In this document: positions 26,278-36,465 of the stretch, piece after piece
Numbering within the stretch: position 1 is the stretch's first letter
Layout: every line of letters begins with the position of its first letter
DNA from: Sulfolobus sp. E5-1-F
Lineage (GTDB): Archaea; Thermoproteota; Thermoprotei_A; Sulfolobales; Sulfolobaceae
Assembly: GCF_009601705.1 (NCBI RefSeq)
Contig: NZ_CP045687.1
Location: 313,527 to 377,526, forward strand
Direction: 5' to 3'
Length of the DNA: 64,000 nucleotides
Translations under genes and position numbers: made by a program
The notes under the pieces: generated by a model
The model's input: only the letters and a program-made list of their open reading frames with translations
What the model was told of the DNA's origin: nothing
The model's database searches: none

Positions 26278-28041
26278 TTAACTAGAAATTTCTATTTGTT
26301 TAGGTGGTATTGTCTTTATTTCTGTGTTTTCGCTACTTCTAGTCACAATTACGTAGTCAGCAATTTCAGTTAAATACTCTAATAGTCTATTAAATCTTTT
26401 CTGATCAAATGTCATTGCAGACTCATCGATTATGAAGTAAGGAGTTTTGAAATACGCTCTTAATGCACTTAATACTAATATTAAAGCTAGCGTAGTTCTC
26501 TCTGACGAAGATAACTTCTTTATATCAATTATAGCACCTTTTCTTCTTACAATTAATCTGTAATTACCGTCAATTTCGGCTTCCATGTCAAATTCGAATT
26601 TTCTCAGTAATTGGTTAGATATTCTGTTAAATTCTTCCCTAGCCTTTGTTAGTCTTCTTATGTATTCTACTTGCAACTCATCTACTTTCTTCTGTAATTG
26701 CTCTATATGTTCCTCCTTTTCTTTTAATTCTTCTAAGATAGAAGATGGTACTCCTAATAGTTGAAGCTCATACTCATATTCTTCTCTTTTCTTTCTTAGC
26801 TCTTCTATTCTCTTTAAGATGCTTGCACTATCATCACTAGTTACTATTGCCCCTGATAATGACTCGGATTTATTGAATCTTTCTTCTGTCTCTCTCTTCT
26901 GTCTTTCTAAATCATCTATTTGGAACTTAACTGAATCTATCCTATTGATTAGTTCTTCCCTTTTAGCTTTTAGCTTTGCGATTTCATTCTCAAGAGTCTG
27001 TAATTCCTTTAATCTAAGGTCAATTTCTTCTTTTCTTTTCTGTAATCCTATTATATCATTACGCAAGCTATCTAGAAGTGAGGTCTTCTCTCTTAATTCT
27101 CTTGATATTATTTCAGCTCTTTCTTTCCATATACTGGGATCTACTTTGCTTCCACATACGTTGCAAGTATCTAAATGATGTTTATCACTTTCGTCCACTT
27201 CTTCCAATACACGTTCAAGCACCTTAAGTTCTATTTCTAACTCAGATCTATCAGAGGTTTTCAGCTTAAGTTTCTCATTTATTTCTTCTAGCTCTTTCTG
27301 GAGTTGAGCCTTTATATCTGGAGATACTTTACTCTCTTTATTCTGGATCTCTTCTTCAATCTTCTTTAATGCAAATTCTAAGTTCGCTAATTCATCTTTC
27401 TTAACCTTTATTTTGTTTAATATTTCATTTATCTTATTCTGCCTGGTTAGTGTTATTGTATATGTGGTCTTAGCTACTATATTGCTACTGCTTTCTCTTT
27501 CTTTTTCCAGTTTGTCTATCTCCTCATCTATCGCCCTTATTTTAGCTTGTATCTCTCTAATATTATTATATTTCTTCTGTAATTCATCTCTGGCGTTTAT
27601 CTCAGCGTTTAGGAGTTTCTGTAATTCCTCCTTTTTTGCCTTTATCTCATTTATCTTTGATGTAGCAGATATAAACCACTCTACATTACCGTCTCCAGAT
27701 AATATTTGGGTTACTAATTTGTTTTCTGGAGAGAAATACGTTAGTAGTAATGCTCTATCATCATCCATAATTAGATTTTTATCTTCGCTCAATCCATTCT
27801 TTATTCTTTTTATTCTTCTATAGTAAAGTTTGTTATCCAATTCTACTTCTATATAGCCACTATCTGCAAATACATTAAGTAAATCTTCTGCCTTAATACT
27901 AGATGTCAGTAAAGATATTAATGCCCTTACTAGTGATGTTTTACCATAAGCGTTTGGAGCTTCATATGATGTTACTCCTTTCTCTATATCAAGACTATAG
28001 TCTTGTGTTATGCCACCTATATTAAATACTTTAACCTTCAT
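26278..28041 (-). CDS. Archaea-specific SMC-related ATPase, coalescin (ClsN)-like
   Basis: This 587-residue SMC/Rad50-type protein has an N-terminal head with a modified P-loop EAPNAYGKTS (27-36), two long coiled-coil arms, a central Cys-x2-Cys (293, 296) hook and a C-terminal head with signature LSSSERTTLAL and Walker B-like FIIDESAMTFD. It is about half the length of canonical SMC. The layout fits the archaea-specific SMC-related group that includes Sulfolobus coalescin, which shapes the B chromosome compartment; the exact name is inference. It is a single gene, convergent with 25950. Confidence 0.72.
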   Translation of the reverse strand: MKVKVFNIGGITQDYSLDIEKGVTSYEAPNAYGKTSLVRALISLLTSSIKAEDLLNVFADSGYIEVELDNKLYYRRIKRIKNGLSEDKNLIMDDDRALLLTYFSPENKLVTQILSGDGNVEWFISATSKINEIKAKKEELQKLLNAEINARDELQKKYNNIREIQAKIRAIDEEIDKLEKERESSSNIVAKTTYTITLTRQNKINEILNKIKVKKDELANLEFALKKIEEEIQNKESKVSPDIKAQLQKELEEINEKLKLKTSDRSELEIELKVLERVLEEVDESDKHHLDTCNVCGSKVDPSIWKERAEIISRELREKTSLLDSLRNDIIGLQKRKEEIDLRLKELQTLENEIAKLKAKREELINRIDSVKFQIDDLERQKRETEERFNKSESLSGAIVTSDDSASILKRIEELRKKREEYEYELQLLGVPSSILEELKEKEEHIEQLQKKVDELQVEYIRRLTKAREEFNRISNQLLRKFEFDMEAEIDGNYRLIVRRKGAIIDIKKLSSSERTTLALILVLSALRAYFKTPYFIIDESAMTFDQKRFNRLLEYLTEIADYVIVTRSSENTEIKTIPPKQIEISS

Positions 28042-28202
28042 CTAGTGGTATTAAATATAAACTGGTATAAAAACTCTCTCCTACTGTCTAGTTCTAGTGT
28101 AGTAGAAAAGATTGAATCTACAAATGTTCTTTCTCAATAACTTTAACAGAGAAGACTTTAGATACTTACGGTTTATCATATTTGTAGAGGTGCTAGATTT
28201 TT

Positions 28203-29126
28203 ATGAGAAAAGTTATATTGGATTCAGATACTGCAAGCGATGACACTATAGCAATATTGCTCGCATCTAGATATTTCGAGTTATTAGGTGTGACCATAGT
28301 TGCTGGAAATGTAAATTATGATCAAGAGGTTAAGAATGCTCTTTTCACTTTAGAGTACATCGGTAAGCAAGACGTACCAGTTTATTTAGGCTCACAAAGA
28401 CCTATTTTAGGAAATTGGAGGACAGTTGAGGAAGTTCATGGAAGTAATGGAATGGGTAATTGGGAGTACCCTGAACCTACTAAAAGGCCAGAAAAAGAGC
28501 ATGCAATAGATGCTATACTCAGATTATCAAAAGAATATGACGGAGAATTAGAAATACTTGCAGTTTCTCCTTTAACAAATATTGCCTTGGCCTATCTTAA
28601 AGATACATCAATCGTAAAGCGTGTAAAGAAGATTTGGATAATGGGTGGTGCTTTTTCAAAGGGCAATACTACCCCCATAGCAGAGTTCAATTTTTGGGTA
28701 GACCCTGAGGCTGCAAAAATAGTTTTAGACGCAGGATTTGATATTACTATTGTTCCTTGGGAAGTTACCGAATCAAGTGGTTCTTTAAATGAGCAAGATT
28801 GGGAATTTATCTCCAAACTTAATACTAAGCTCTCAAAATTCTTTATTAACGTAAATAAGACATTAAAGGAGTATACTACCAAGAATCAAGGCATATCTGG
28901 TAGTACTCATCCAGATTCTTTAACAGTTTCTATAGCCTATGATAAGTCGATTATCTTAGAGTCTTCCAAAAAGTATGTTGATATAGAATTATGTTCAAAA
29001 TCAAGAGGAGCGATGTTAATAGATTGGTACAATTTGTATAAAAATAAGCCGAATGCTGAAATTGTATTAAAGGCAGATGGTAACAAGTTTAAAAATCTTC
29101 TATTCAGAACTCTTTCCGAGTTTTGA
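28203..29126 (+). CDS. Inosine-uridine-preferring nucleoside hydrolase
   Basis: The 307-residue enzyme splits ribonucleosides into base and ribose. The N-terminal calcium site DSDTASDD (7-14) is the family DTDxxxDD with Ser in place of Thr. Further marks are SPLTNIALA, the KIWIMGGAF strand and [16 protein letters not shown], with the Asn/Glu substrate residues. The length is typical. It has a clear promoter gap upstream and overlaps the convergent Fur gene by 27 bases. Confidence 0.93.
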   Translation: MRKVILDSDTASDDTIAILLASRYFELLGVTIVAGNVNYDQEVKNALFTLEYIGKQDVPVYLGSQRPILGNWRTVEEVHGSNGMGNWEYPEPTKRPEKEHAIDAILRLSKEYDGELEILAVSPLTNIALAYLKDTSIVKRVKKIWIMGGAFSKGNTTPIAEFNFWVDPEAAKIVLDAGFDITIVPWEVTESSGSLNEQDWEFISKLNTKLSKFFINVNKTLKEYTTKNQGISGSTHPDSLTVSIAYDKSIILESSKKYVDIELCSKSRGAMLIDWYNLYKNKPNAEIVLKADGNKFKNLLFRTLSEF

Positions 29127-29510
29127 ACAATCAGCGTATACTATAATATTAACATTCTTTACGTCTAAGCCAGACTTAACTAACTTATCCATAAAGTTAT
29201 CCATTTCCATATCCAGGTCAATAATTCTATTAGAATCTGTGCAAAAAACATTGATGTGAGGCTTTCTATTAATTTCAAACCAAGTTATGCCATTTGCTTC
29301 GAAGGAATTTAGTATTCCAGATTCCTTTAATGTTTCTAACGTATTATAAACCGTGGAAAGGCTAATACTAGGTTCTGTTTTTTTAAGTTCTTCGTAAATT
29401 TGTTCCCCGCTATAATGACCCCCTCTCATTATTAGCTTTAATATTGCTATTCTTTGTGGTGTTACCTTAAGGTTTCTTTGCCTCAACAAGTTTGCAAGAT
29501 CAACTTCCAT
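29100..29510 (-). CDS. Fur-family metal-dependent regulator
   Basis: The 136-residue protein has the Fur winged helix ([13 protein letters not shown], then [20 protein letters not shown]) and the dimerisation domain with [15 protein letters not shown], in which the usual H-x-H-x2-C-x2-C is reduced to one His and one Cys. A structural zinc may therefore be absent. Likely targets are metal or peroxide-stress genes; two CDF metal exporters lie within 11 kb on either side. It is a single gene. Confidence 0.87.
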   Translation of the reverse strand: MEVDLANLLRQRNLKVTPQRIAILKLIMRGGHYSGEQIYEELKKTEPSISLSTVYNTLETLKESGILNSFEANGITWFEINRKPHINVFCTDSNRIIDLDMEMDNFMDKLVKSGLDVKNVNIIVYADCSKLGKSSE

Positions 29511-29613
29511 ACTGTACTCATTTCTATTTTGGAGTAATTTAAAATTTCTCCTATCTGCAACTCTATTAAACCTTAAATCTAGGTTTATAAAGTTAAGTGA
29601 GTATTATATAATA

Positions 29614-30090
29614 ATGCAAAACTTTAGGGAGTTATCAATTGATATAGTTCTTTCACATAAAATACGCAATTATGACCAAATAATTCTGGAGGGTAACAGA
29701 AAACGTGATTCTTGTGCATTTTTCGTCTATGGTTATTGTAAAAAAATTTCGTCAAAAAGTAAAGTTCTTGCTAGCTGGATATCTAATGGAAGGATTATTC
29801 CTCATCCTCTGTTTTGTTATTTATGTCCATTTTACTCGTTAAGAGATGATGACAAAACTATAACTATTGATCTTTTCGATATTTACTTAACATATAAAAA
29901 TTTGAAGACACAGATTGAAAGGGAATTAGAATTTATAGAGAGTAGACTTTCAGAGTTTTCGTTTTCAACTTCCTTAGCTCTAAGGAGGAGGAGAGAGGAC
30001 TTGATAGCCTTCCTCGATGATATTTCAACTAAAATTAAAATATTAATGGAAATAATAAGAGTAAGTGAGAGAGAGCATGAGGACAGATGA
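29614..30090 (+). CDS. Hypothetical protein with Cys cluster, 158 aa
   Basis: No family is recognised. Four cysteines in the first half (DSCAFFVYGYCKK, then FCYLCPFY) could bind zinc or an Fe-S cluster. The C-terminal half is a long charged coiled coil (LKTQIERELEFIESRLSEF). Its end overlaps the downstream methyltransferase, so the two probably work together. Confidence 0.65.
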   Translation: MQNFRELSIDIVLSHKIRNYDQIILEGNRKRDSCAFFVYGYCKKISSKSKVLASWISNGRIIPHPLFCYLCPFYSLRDDDKTITIDLFDIYLTYKNLKTQIERELEFIESRLSEFSFSTSLALRRRREDLIAFLDDISTKIKILMEIIRVSEREHEDR

Positions 30091-30754
30091 AATATTTAAT
30101 AATCCAAAGAGTTATAAAAGATGGTACGAACTTCACAATAAGCTATACGAGAGTGAGAAAAAAGTAGTTAGAAGTTTTAACCTTAAAGATTGTTTAGATT
30201 TAGGATCAGGGCCAGATATTTTTCATGAGGAAATTAGAGGAAAGATTGTATCTCTGGACATATCGTTACTTATGCTAAAAGAAAGTAAAAGTGACGAGAA
30301 AGTTCTAGCTGACGCTTTACATTTACCCTTCAGAGACAACTCATTTAAATGTATATTTAGTTCCGTTACCGTCTGTTTTATAGAAGATGTAAAGAGATTC
30401 ATAAAGGAGATAGCTAGGATAACTAAAGAAAGGGCAGTTATTTGTTTTATTGCTAGAGATTCACCATGGGGCGAATATTATGAGAAGCTGGGTAAAAGTG
30501 GACATAGGTACTATTCATTTGCTCATTTTATATCGAGGAGAGAGCTTTACGAAATTATAAACGATTTCATGAAAATCTCAAGAATTAGGTCCACGCTAAA
30601 AGATATAAGTGAAACTGAAATCGAGGAAACTTATAATGATGATAGTGGGTCATTCATCTGTGTGGAAGCTATCCCTAATAAATCGGAGCCCCTTTCATCG
30701 AGTCTTAATAGACACTCGGGGGCTGATCCTGCTGACCCTATCTTTAAGTTTTAA
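30077..30754 (+). CDS. Class I SAM-dependent methyltransferase
   Basis: The protein has the Rossmann motifs of UbiE-like methyltransferases: motif I CLDLGSGPD (near 41-49), motif II VSLDIS, LADALHLPFRDNSF, and motif IV IFSSVTVCFIED. I chose ATG 30077, inside the previous gene, over GTG 30065 because it has a purine-rich ribosome site (GAGAGAG) at the right distance. The last 25 residues (after VEAIPNKSEP) run through a strongly structured DNA segment and do not look like protein of this family. Confidence 0.8.
   Translation: MRTDEIFNNPKSYKRWYELHNKLYESEKKVVRSFNLKDCLDLGSGPDIFHEEIRGKIVSLDISLLMLKESKSDEKVLADALHLPFRDNSFKCIFSSVTVCFIEDVKRFIKEIARITKERAVICFIARDSPWGEYYEKLGKSGHRYYSFAHFISRRELYEIINDFMKISRIRSTLKDISETEIEETYNDDSGSFICVEAIPNKSEPLSSSLNRHSGADPADPIFKF
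30687..30724 (+). other. Structured element overlapping a gene's 3' end
   Basis: AGCCCC (30687-30692) pairs with GGGGCT (30719-30724). Inside, CGAGTCT pairs with AGAC and TCG around a TAAT loop. Two CTGA tetrads follow at 30723-30726 and 30732-30735. GC content is much higher than the surroundings. It could be a stable RNA, an unusual terminator or a recoding-type hairpin. The expected C box of a C/D RNA and the ACA of an H/ACA RNA are missing. Confidence 0.4.
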
Positions 30755-30897
30755 GACTTTAGATTATATTTTTTCCCATCAACTTACCTTTCTTCCATTA
30801 CAGCTTAGACGCAAAAATGCCTTTTTAATTTTTATAACGGTTCTCTTAGGGTAGACCTTAAAAAGACTTATTTATATTACCCACCTATCTCTTCATT

Positions 30898-31713
30898 GTG
30901 CAAAGAACTTTTATATTAACGTTGTTCACATCTCTTGCTTTTATTGTAGCTTATTATATTTCTTTTAGTCCATTAATTTTAGCAGAGTTTTCTCACGCAT
31001 TGATTGACTTCTTAACAATTACATTTTCAATCATTGCTCTAAAATTTATAGGGCTTAATGAAGTAAGTGAAGGGAGATTTTCTTACGGATTACATAGACT
31101 AGAAGTTGTTGTTGCTATGATTAATATCCTTACGATTATCCTCCTTTCACTCACCGTGGCATATACTTCTATAACATCATTGTTTAAGGAAACTACTAAT
31201 AGTTCTTTAGTGTTAATTATTTCGTCAGCCTTAGCGTCAATTCTAACTTACTTTGCATCTCCTAAAGAAAAGGATAACTTAGGTAAGAAGGGATTATATA
31301 TACACATCATATCAGACTTTCTAGGATATATAGTGGGTTTTGTTATAGGTGTTGTTATGCTTATCTCCGGGATACGTGAATTGGATCCAGTAGGAGCTAT
31401 TACAATAGTAATACTAAATTTTGCGCTTTCCATTCCATTATTGAAGGAATCTTTTCTGGTATTTATGGAAGGTTCTCCAGTGAAAATTGACAGTATCATG
31501 AAAGAGCTTACAAAAATTTCCCCAGGTATCCATCATTTACATGTATGGTCAATTTGTGATCATGTAAAGGTTGCAACACTTCACGTTAAGACATCACCAA
31601 ATTTGACTATAGCTGAGGCTGATAAGATAAGAGGTTCAATTTGTACTCTACTTAGAGAAAAATATGGTATTTCTCATGTAACAGTTCAATTTGAGACGTG
31701 TGATGACGATTAA
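30898..31713 (+). CDS. Cation diffusion facilitator (CDF) metal transporter
   Basis: This 271-residue CDF protein has about six membrane helices plus the cytosolic ferredoxin-like domain (HHLHVWSICDHVKVATLHVKTS). The metal-site helices are AEFSHALIDFL (helix 2) and IHIISDFLGYIVGFV (helix 5), with His/Asp residues. The loop SYGLHRLEVV is the family signature. Compared with the protein at 19014 its metal-site residues differ, so a different metal is likely. GTG start; a TTATTTATA promoter-like box lies about 25-30 bases upstream, suggesting a leaderless mRNA. Confidence 0.88.
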   Translation: MQRTFILTLFTSLAFIVAYYISFSPLILAEFSHALIDFLTITFSIIALKFIGLNEVSEGRFSYGLHRLEVVVAMINILTIILLSLTVAYTSITSLFKETTNSSLVLIISSALASILTYFASPKEKDNLGKKGLYIHIISDFLGYIVGFVIGVVMLISGIRELDPVGAITIVILNFALSIPLLKESFLVFMEGSPVKIDSIMKELTKISPGIHHLHVWSICDHVKVATLHVKTSPNLTIAEADKIRGSICTLLREKYGISHVTVQFETCDDD

Positions 31714-32729
31714 TAAAACTGGCTAGGCCACCATTCGATATCTTTATGAAGCTTGCTTCCCATTAACCTTATTATTTTTTCCCTATCCATCCTTGAAAAT
31801 CTAACGTCTATATGAGCTTTTAATAGTGGAAATGGATATCCCTTAATACTTACTTCACTCAAATGATCCATTATTTCTTTTACTATTTTCTCATCTACTC
31901 TTCCAATTATATCTATTCTAAGGACTCTCTTACCATTATCTAATCTAGTATAGAAAGTAGTATATTCCATTTTTCTTAATATCTCAATTTCGGGTAGTTC
32001 AGAAATTCTTTCAACATCTATATTTTTGATTATTAATTTTGAAAATCCTCTTTTTTCAGTAAACAGTTCAAAAACAGTTATGTCGGGATAGTCTGTATCA
32101 AATAAATCTCTCCCCCTACTGGTTTTAGATATCCACAAAACCTTACCATCATATTCCTCTATAATTCTACTCACAAGAAATTGATTAAGCAACATTAACA
32201 AATCTCTCATTTTTCTCTCATCTCTTATGCTAATAATACTATTTAAATCGAGATTCTTAATCAGCTTTAACTCTTCATCAGAAAGTTGTCGAATATTAAC
32301 TTTATTGCCAATCTTTTTGTTTAAACTTCCATCCATTAGAATATAATCTCCTTTACTTCCATCCCTTAAGGCTAATGATAATTCCAACGCCTCCATTAGT
32401 AGTGATATTCTTTCTTGGGCGTCGTTACCTGGCTTGAATATTCCTATTTGACCCTCTTCACTTAATGTCTTTACTCCTTTATTATCTCCAATTACAGATT
32501 CAGCTCCTACAGCATAAACTATCCCTATTCTCATTGGTTTGCTAAAAGACCCCCCATCAATAGCTACAAATTTACAATTATCGCTTAATTCATTCTTTGT
32601 AACATATTCATTCCAGTATTGATTCACTTTCTCTTGTATTTCTTGCTTAAGATAGCTAGCAATATTGTAAATCTGATTTTTTATCTCACTATGATTTTCA
32701 GCTAACTTATCATATATTTTTCTTATCAA
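31710..32729 (-). CDS. nurA: NurA 5'-3' nuclease
   Basis: The 339-residue protein matches NurA, the dimeric RNase H-fold nuclease that threads DNA with HerA for end resection. The first catalytic aspartate is Asp58 in FVAIDGGS, the second in ILMDGSL near 133, and a helix with EALELSLAL lies between. It is the last gene of the herA-mre11-rad50-nurA operon, its start overlapping the rad50 stop by 4 bases. The length is normal. Confidence 0.95.
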   Translation of the reverse strand: MIRKIYDKLAENHSEIKNQIYNIASYLKQEIQEKVNQYWNEYVTKNELSDNCKFVAIDGGSFSKPMRIGIVYAVGAESVIGDNKGVKTLSEEGQIGIFKPGNDAQERISLLMEALELSLALRDGSKGDYILMDGSLNKKIGNKVNIRQLSDEELKLIKNLDLNSIISIRDERKMRDLLMLLNQFLVSRIIEEYDGKVLWISKTSRGRDLFDTDYPDITVFELFTEKRGFSKLIIKNIDVERISELPEIEILRKMEYTTFYTRLDNGKRVLRIDIIGRVDEKIVKEIMDHLSEVSIKGYPFPLLKAHIDVRFSRMDREKIIRLMGSKLHKDIEWWPSQFY

Positions 32730-35320
32730 GTCTCCTCCCTCACAAAACTTTTATTACCTCTCTTTTCAACACGAATAACATAATCAGCTGCTTGGACTAC
32801 CTCTTCATCATGAGTAACCACTATTATCTGAGGTACACTTTCCCTCGCAGCTCTGATTATCTCTATTAAATATGCTTTTCTTTGATCATCTAAGTGAATT
32901 GTCGGCTCGTCAAGAATGAAGAAGTTAGTATTACTCATTAGCGCTTTAGCCACTGCTAACCTCAAAGCTATAGATAAGGCAATTCTCTCACCACCACTAA
33001 GCGATACTACAGGCAAGGTATCGCCATTATTTGTATATATTAGTATATCTGCACTACTCCCCCTTCCTCTGTTAGTTTTCGGTGTAATATTCATCTCTAC
33101 GTTTTTAATTGAGAGATCAAATTTCGATATTATATCGTTTAGATTATTTTCGATTAATTGTTTCGTTGTCATGATTATATAACTCTGTAATTTTCGTTCT
33201 CCTAATGCAGCTCTTATTTTCTCTAACTTATTAATAGCGTTGATTATCTTTTCTCTATCCTTTAGCTGTAATTCATAAGTCTTGATTCTATTACTTATTT
33301 CCTCTATTTCTTTCTCTAAACTTTCCAACTCACCCTCTATTTTACTTTTTTTATTTTCTTTTTCCTTAAGACTAACATTATATCTATCTAGACTCGCTTT
33401 AAGTTCATTGTATTTATTTTCATCAAATTGTATAATATTTAATTCATATCTCAAATTTTTAACGTCTTCTTGTAGTGTCTTAACTTGTTGTATATAATCT
33501 TCTAGTATTCCTTTCTTCTTTTTTATTTCATCTAACATTATTTTTTTCTTTTCCAAATCCGAAATTTTACCCTCAAGAGCTTCTCTATCTAATCCTTTTA
33601 ATTCACTTTCTAGTTCTCTCATTTCTTTTTCAGTATCTATTTTCTTCTTTTTCATTTCATCTAGCCTTACTCTTTTGTCATTAAGTTCCTTCTCGTTATA
33701 CTTAAATAGTCTCATGTATTCTTCATAATACTGTTTTAGTTCTTTTATCTCTCTATTTACTCTACTGATTTCCTCTTCTATATCCTTTAAAGAATTAATC
33801 TTAATATGAAGATTTTCTATTTCATCGTTCAGCTCTTTAAGCTGTCTTATTATATTATCGTAACTTGCCTTATTATTTGAAAGTTTCTTGTATTCCTTTT
33901 CAAGTTTATTTAATTCACTAGTGATTTTCTCTAGTTCCTCATCTAGTTCATTCCTATTTAATTCAAATTGTAAAATGTAACTTTTTGCTTCTTCTATTAT
34001 TTTTTTCTTATGCTCCTCATCTAGTGGTCTTCCACATACCGGACAAGTTTCCCCCTTAACTTGACTAAGATTATTTATTATCTCATTTTTCTCGGATATT
34101 AAGCTTTCAATTTTGGCTAGTTGAGCTTTAAGGTTAAGTTGTTTCTTTCTAGTCTCCTCAAGTTGTTGTTCTAGACTATTAACCTTATCTATATCCTTAG
34201 AAAGCTCACTTGCGTTTTTCTCTAAACGTTCTTTTAAATTTAGTTTAGAGTCCAAACTAGATTTCAGTTTAAGATACTCTTCATATTTTGGCTTTAGTTC
34301 TTCTAGCTTCCTCTCTAATTCCTTGTATCTTAGGAAATACGGTTCAAGTTCTTTCTTTCTTTTGATAGTTTTTTCATATTCCTCAATTTCTTTTTCTAAA
34401 TTAAGCACATTATCAGATATTTCCTTATACCTGCTCGACAAAACATCATATTTTTCAAATTTTAATTTGATACTCTTTAAATTATCAAGTTCATTTACTT
34501 CTTTTTCAAGTTTTTCCATGCTTTCCGTTTGTTTCCTTAGGTCTTCTATATTTCTGCTTAATTCATTTAATTTACTCTCTTTTAACTTTAAGATAGTGGT
34601 CAATTGTAAGTACTGGTTTCTTTTCTTCTCATACTCTTCGAATTGTATCTTTACCTCTGCTATTTGATTCTCCAAGTTCTTTATCTCATCCTCTAGTTTT
34701 TTCTTATCTTTTCTTAACTCCAATAATCTACTATTCTTCTCCTCCAAGCTCTTCTTAAAAGTATTATAATCTTGTTCTATTCTATCTAAATCCTTTAACT
34801 TGATCTCTAAGTTCTTCCTGAATTCCACTATTGGACCTCTGCTATCAATGAGCTTCTCAATTGATTCCAATTTCAAAATTTTTCCTATAATATCTTGAAA
34901 GTTATCTAAAATTTTATCTAATTCTCCTTGTCTAACTATTATTGTTGATAGGGCAATATCTTTATCAATACCTAGAATTTTTTCTATTTCAGTAGATACT
35001 ACAGTTGCACTGCGTGCAACTGGTATTTGATTCCTTATTAACCTATCTTCCGCAGTGCTTTTTACATCCCTTATTATCTCTATTTTATCTTTCTCATCAG
35101 AAAGGTATAAGCTAACGCTCGCTTTATTTGAACCTTTTCTTACTAAGTTATCGTTGTTTCCTCTACTGTGGGCTCTAAATAAACCGAATACAATGCCATC
35201 TATTATAGAGCTTTTACCTGCTCCATTTTGTCCCACTATTACATTTATTTCCCCCAGAAACTGTATTTCATTGCGTTCATGACTTAAAAAATTAGTCAAA
35301 ATAATTTTGTCAATTCTCAT
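32726..35320 (-). CDS. rad50: Rad50 ATPase
   Basis: The 864-residue protein has Walker A GQNGAGKSS at 30-38, a Q-loop in IIVRQGELDKIL, two coiled-coil arms of about 300 residues each, the zinc hook CPVCGRP mid-protein, the ABC signature LSGGERIALSI and Walker B FFILDEPTIHLDD near the C-terminus. With Mre11 it senses and processes double-strand breaks. Its start overlaps the mre11 stop by 4 bases (ATGA type), so translation is coupled. Confidence 0.98.
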   Translation of the reverse strand: MRIDKIILTNFLSHERNEIQFLGEINVIVGQNGAGKSSIIDGIVFGLFRAHSRGNNDNLVRKGSNKASVSLYLSDEKDKIEIIRDVKSTAEDRLIRNQIPVARSATVVSTEIEKILGIDKDIALSTIIVRQGELDKILDNFQDIIGKILKLESIEKLIDSRGPIVEFRKNLEIKLKDLDRIEQDYNTFKKSLEEKNSRLLELRKDKKKLEDEIKNLENQIAEVKIQFEEYEKKRNQYLQLTTILKLKESKLNELSRNIEDLRKQTESMEKLEKEVNELDNLKSIKLKFEKYDVLSSRYKEISDNVLNLEKEIEEYEKTIKRKKELEPYFLRYKELERKLEELKPKYEEYLKLKSSLDSKLNLKERLEKNASELSKDIDKVNSLEQQLEETRKKQLNLKAQLAKIESLISEKNEIINNLSQVKGETCPVCGRPLDEEHKKKIIEEAKSYILQFELNRNELDEELEKITSELNKLEKEYKKLSNNKASYDNIIRQLKELNDEIENLHIKINSLKDIEEEISRVNREIKELKQYYEEYMRLFKYNEKELNDKRVRLDEMKKKKIDTEKEMRELESELKGLDREALEGKISDLEKKKIMLDEIKKKKGILEDYIQQVKTLQEDVKNLRYELNIIQFDENKYNELKASLDRYNVSLKEKENKKSKIEGELESLEKEIEEISNRIKTYELQLKDREKIINAINKLEKIRAALGERKLQSYIIMTTKQLIENNLNDIISKFDLSIKNVEMNITPKTNRGRGSSADILIYTNNGDTLPVVSLSGGERIALSIALRLAVAKALMSNTNFFILDEPTIHLDDQRKAYLIEIIRAARESVPQIIVVTHDEEVVQAADYVIRVEKRGNKSFVREET

Positions 35321-36465
35321 AAGCCAACACCTGTTAATCTTTTTAATATCTCATTTATTATCTCGTCAGAATCAACATTTTTTATCATTTGCAAAATTAA
35401 ATTGGCTTCCTCCTCGTTAAACTTCTCATATTTAGTAAGGTATTCGATTATTATCTTGTCTAATCCCTTATCTTGTGGTAAGGTATACGTTAAATTATTT
35501 ACACTTTGAATAGTGTTATCCTTATATATTCTATAATAGAGCGTAACATCATTTAAAGGAAGTAACTCTCTAAAAAGTAGATCTTTTCTAATTCTTTCGC
35601 CCTCTACAATAATTTGCAATATCGGTTTTTTACTTTCATCTTTATTATTTTTAGCTAATTCGTCCTTTATCTTCAATACATCACCTTTTACATTTTTTGT
35701 ATTTATAGTTACAATTTTTTGTGGTCTTACTGGAATATTTATTGTGCTTAGAATAGGCAGATCTCTTGAAAAGTCTATTAGGTATGCCCCTTTTCCAAAC
35801 TTTTCATACCCTTCTATTTCCTCTTCTCTCATTATATCAGGAGATCCAGCTATTGCAACTATTGAACCGTCATCTTGAATAAGTCTCCACCTAGTGTGTA
35901 TATGTCCTAAGGCATAATATCCAAAACCTTTAGGTAAACTTCCTAATTCCATCTGCCACGAACCATCATATGGTAATATCTGTTTTATTCCTTGATGTAG
36001 TAGTAAGATACTCCTACTTGACTTCGGCTTTAAAGAGGATAATGCGTTAGCTAAGATACTTTTTGAAACTGTGGGAATATGGGGAATTCCATATAGTTCT
36101 ATGTCTTTAATAATATATGGTTTATCGTAATTCAACGTTCTGATTAAATCCATTTCAGTTAGGATATTATGAGGAATAAGGTAACCTTTTCTCTTTGGTG
36201 TGTCATGATCACCTGGTATTGACAAGAATGGTATATTTGCATCTTTTAGCTTTTTTAGGATTTTAACAGCAATTACTAATGCATTTGTAGTGGGATTCGA
36301 AACGTCAAAAAGATCTCCAGAATGAATTACCGCGTCAACGTGTTCTTTAATTGCAATGTCGATCAGTTGTGAGAAAACCTCGTAAATATCTTTTTCCCTT
36401 TCTACTAGGGAGTACTGTCGTTTGCCTAAATGAGTATCGGAAATATGTAGAATTTGTACCATCAT
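35317..36465 (-). CDS. mre11: Mre11 nuclease
   Basis: The 382-residue protein carries the phosphoesterase motifs: Asp10 and His12 in ISDTHLGK, SGDLFD, PGDHD (where most have GNHD), LLLHQGI and ALGHIHTR. A C-terminal Rad50-binding helical part (about 300-382) follows the capping domain. Mre11 cuts DNA as an exo/endonuclease with Mn. Start ATG 36465 overlaps the last base of herA. The Asn-to-Asp change in the third motif is common in archaeal members, to my knowledge. Confidence 0.96.
   Translation of the reverse strand: MMVQILHISDTHLGKRQYSLVEREKDIYEVFSQLIDIAIKEHVDAVIHSGDLFDVSNPTTNALVIAVKILKKLKDANIPFLSIPGDHDTPKRKGYLIPHNILTEMDLIRTLNYDKPYIIKDIELYGIPHIPTVSKSILANALSSLKPKSSRSILLLHQGIKQILPYDGSWQMELGSLPKGFGYYALGHIHTRWRLIQDDGSIVAIAGSPDIMREEEIEGYEKFGKGAYLIDFSRDLPILSTINIPVRPQKIVTINTKNVKGDVLKIKDELAKNNKDESKKPILQIIVEGERIRKDLLFRELLPLNDVTLYYRIYKDNTIQSVNNLTYTLPQDKGLDKIIIEYLTKYEKFNEEEANLILQMIKNVDSDEIINEILKRLTGVGL

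Noticed and set aside
26819-27823. Long hydrophobic open frames antisense to the SMC and Rad50 coiled coils
   Set aside because: The complement of Glu/Lys-rich coiled-coil codons reads as Leu/Phe/Ser-rich frames; these are shadows, not membrane proteins.
30636-30661. ATGATGA followed by CTGT as a C/D sRNA start inside the methyltransferase gene
   Set aside because: No C' box and no D box at proper spacing; the codons encode a normal acidic stretch.
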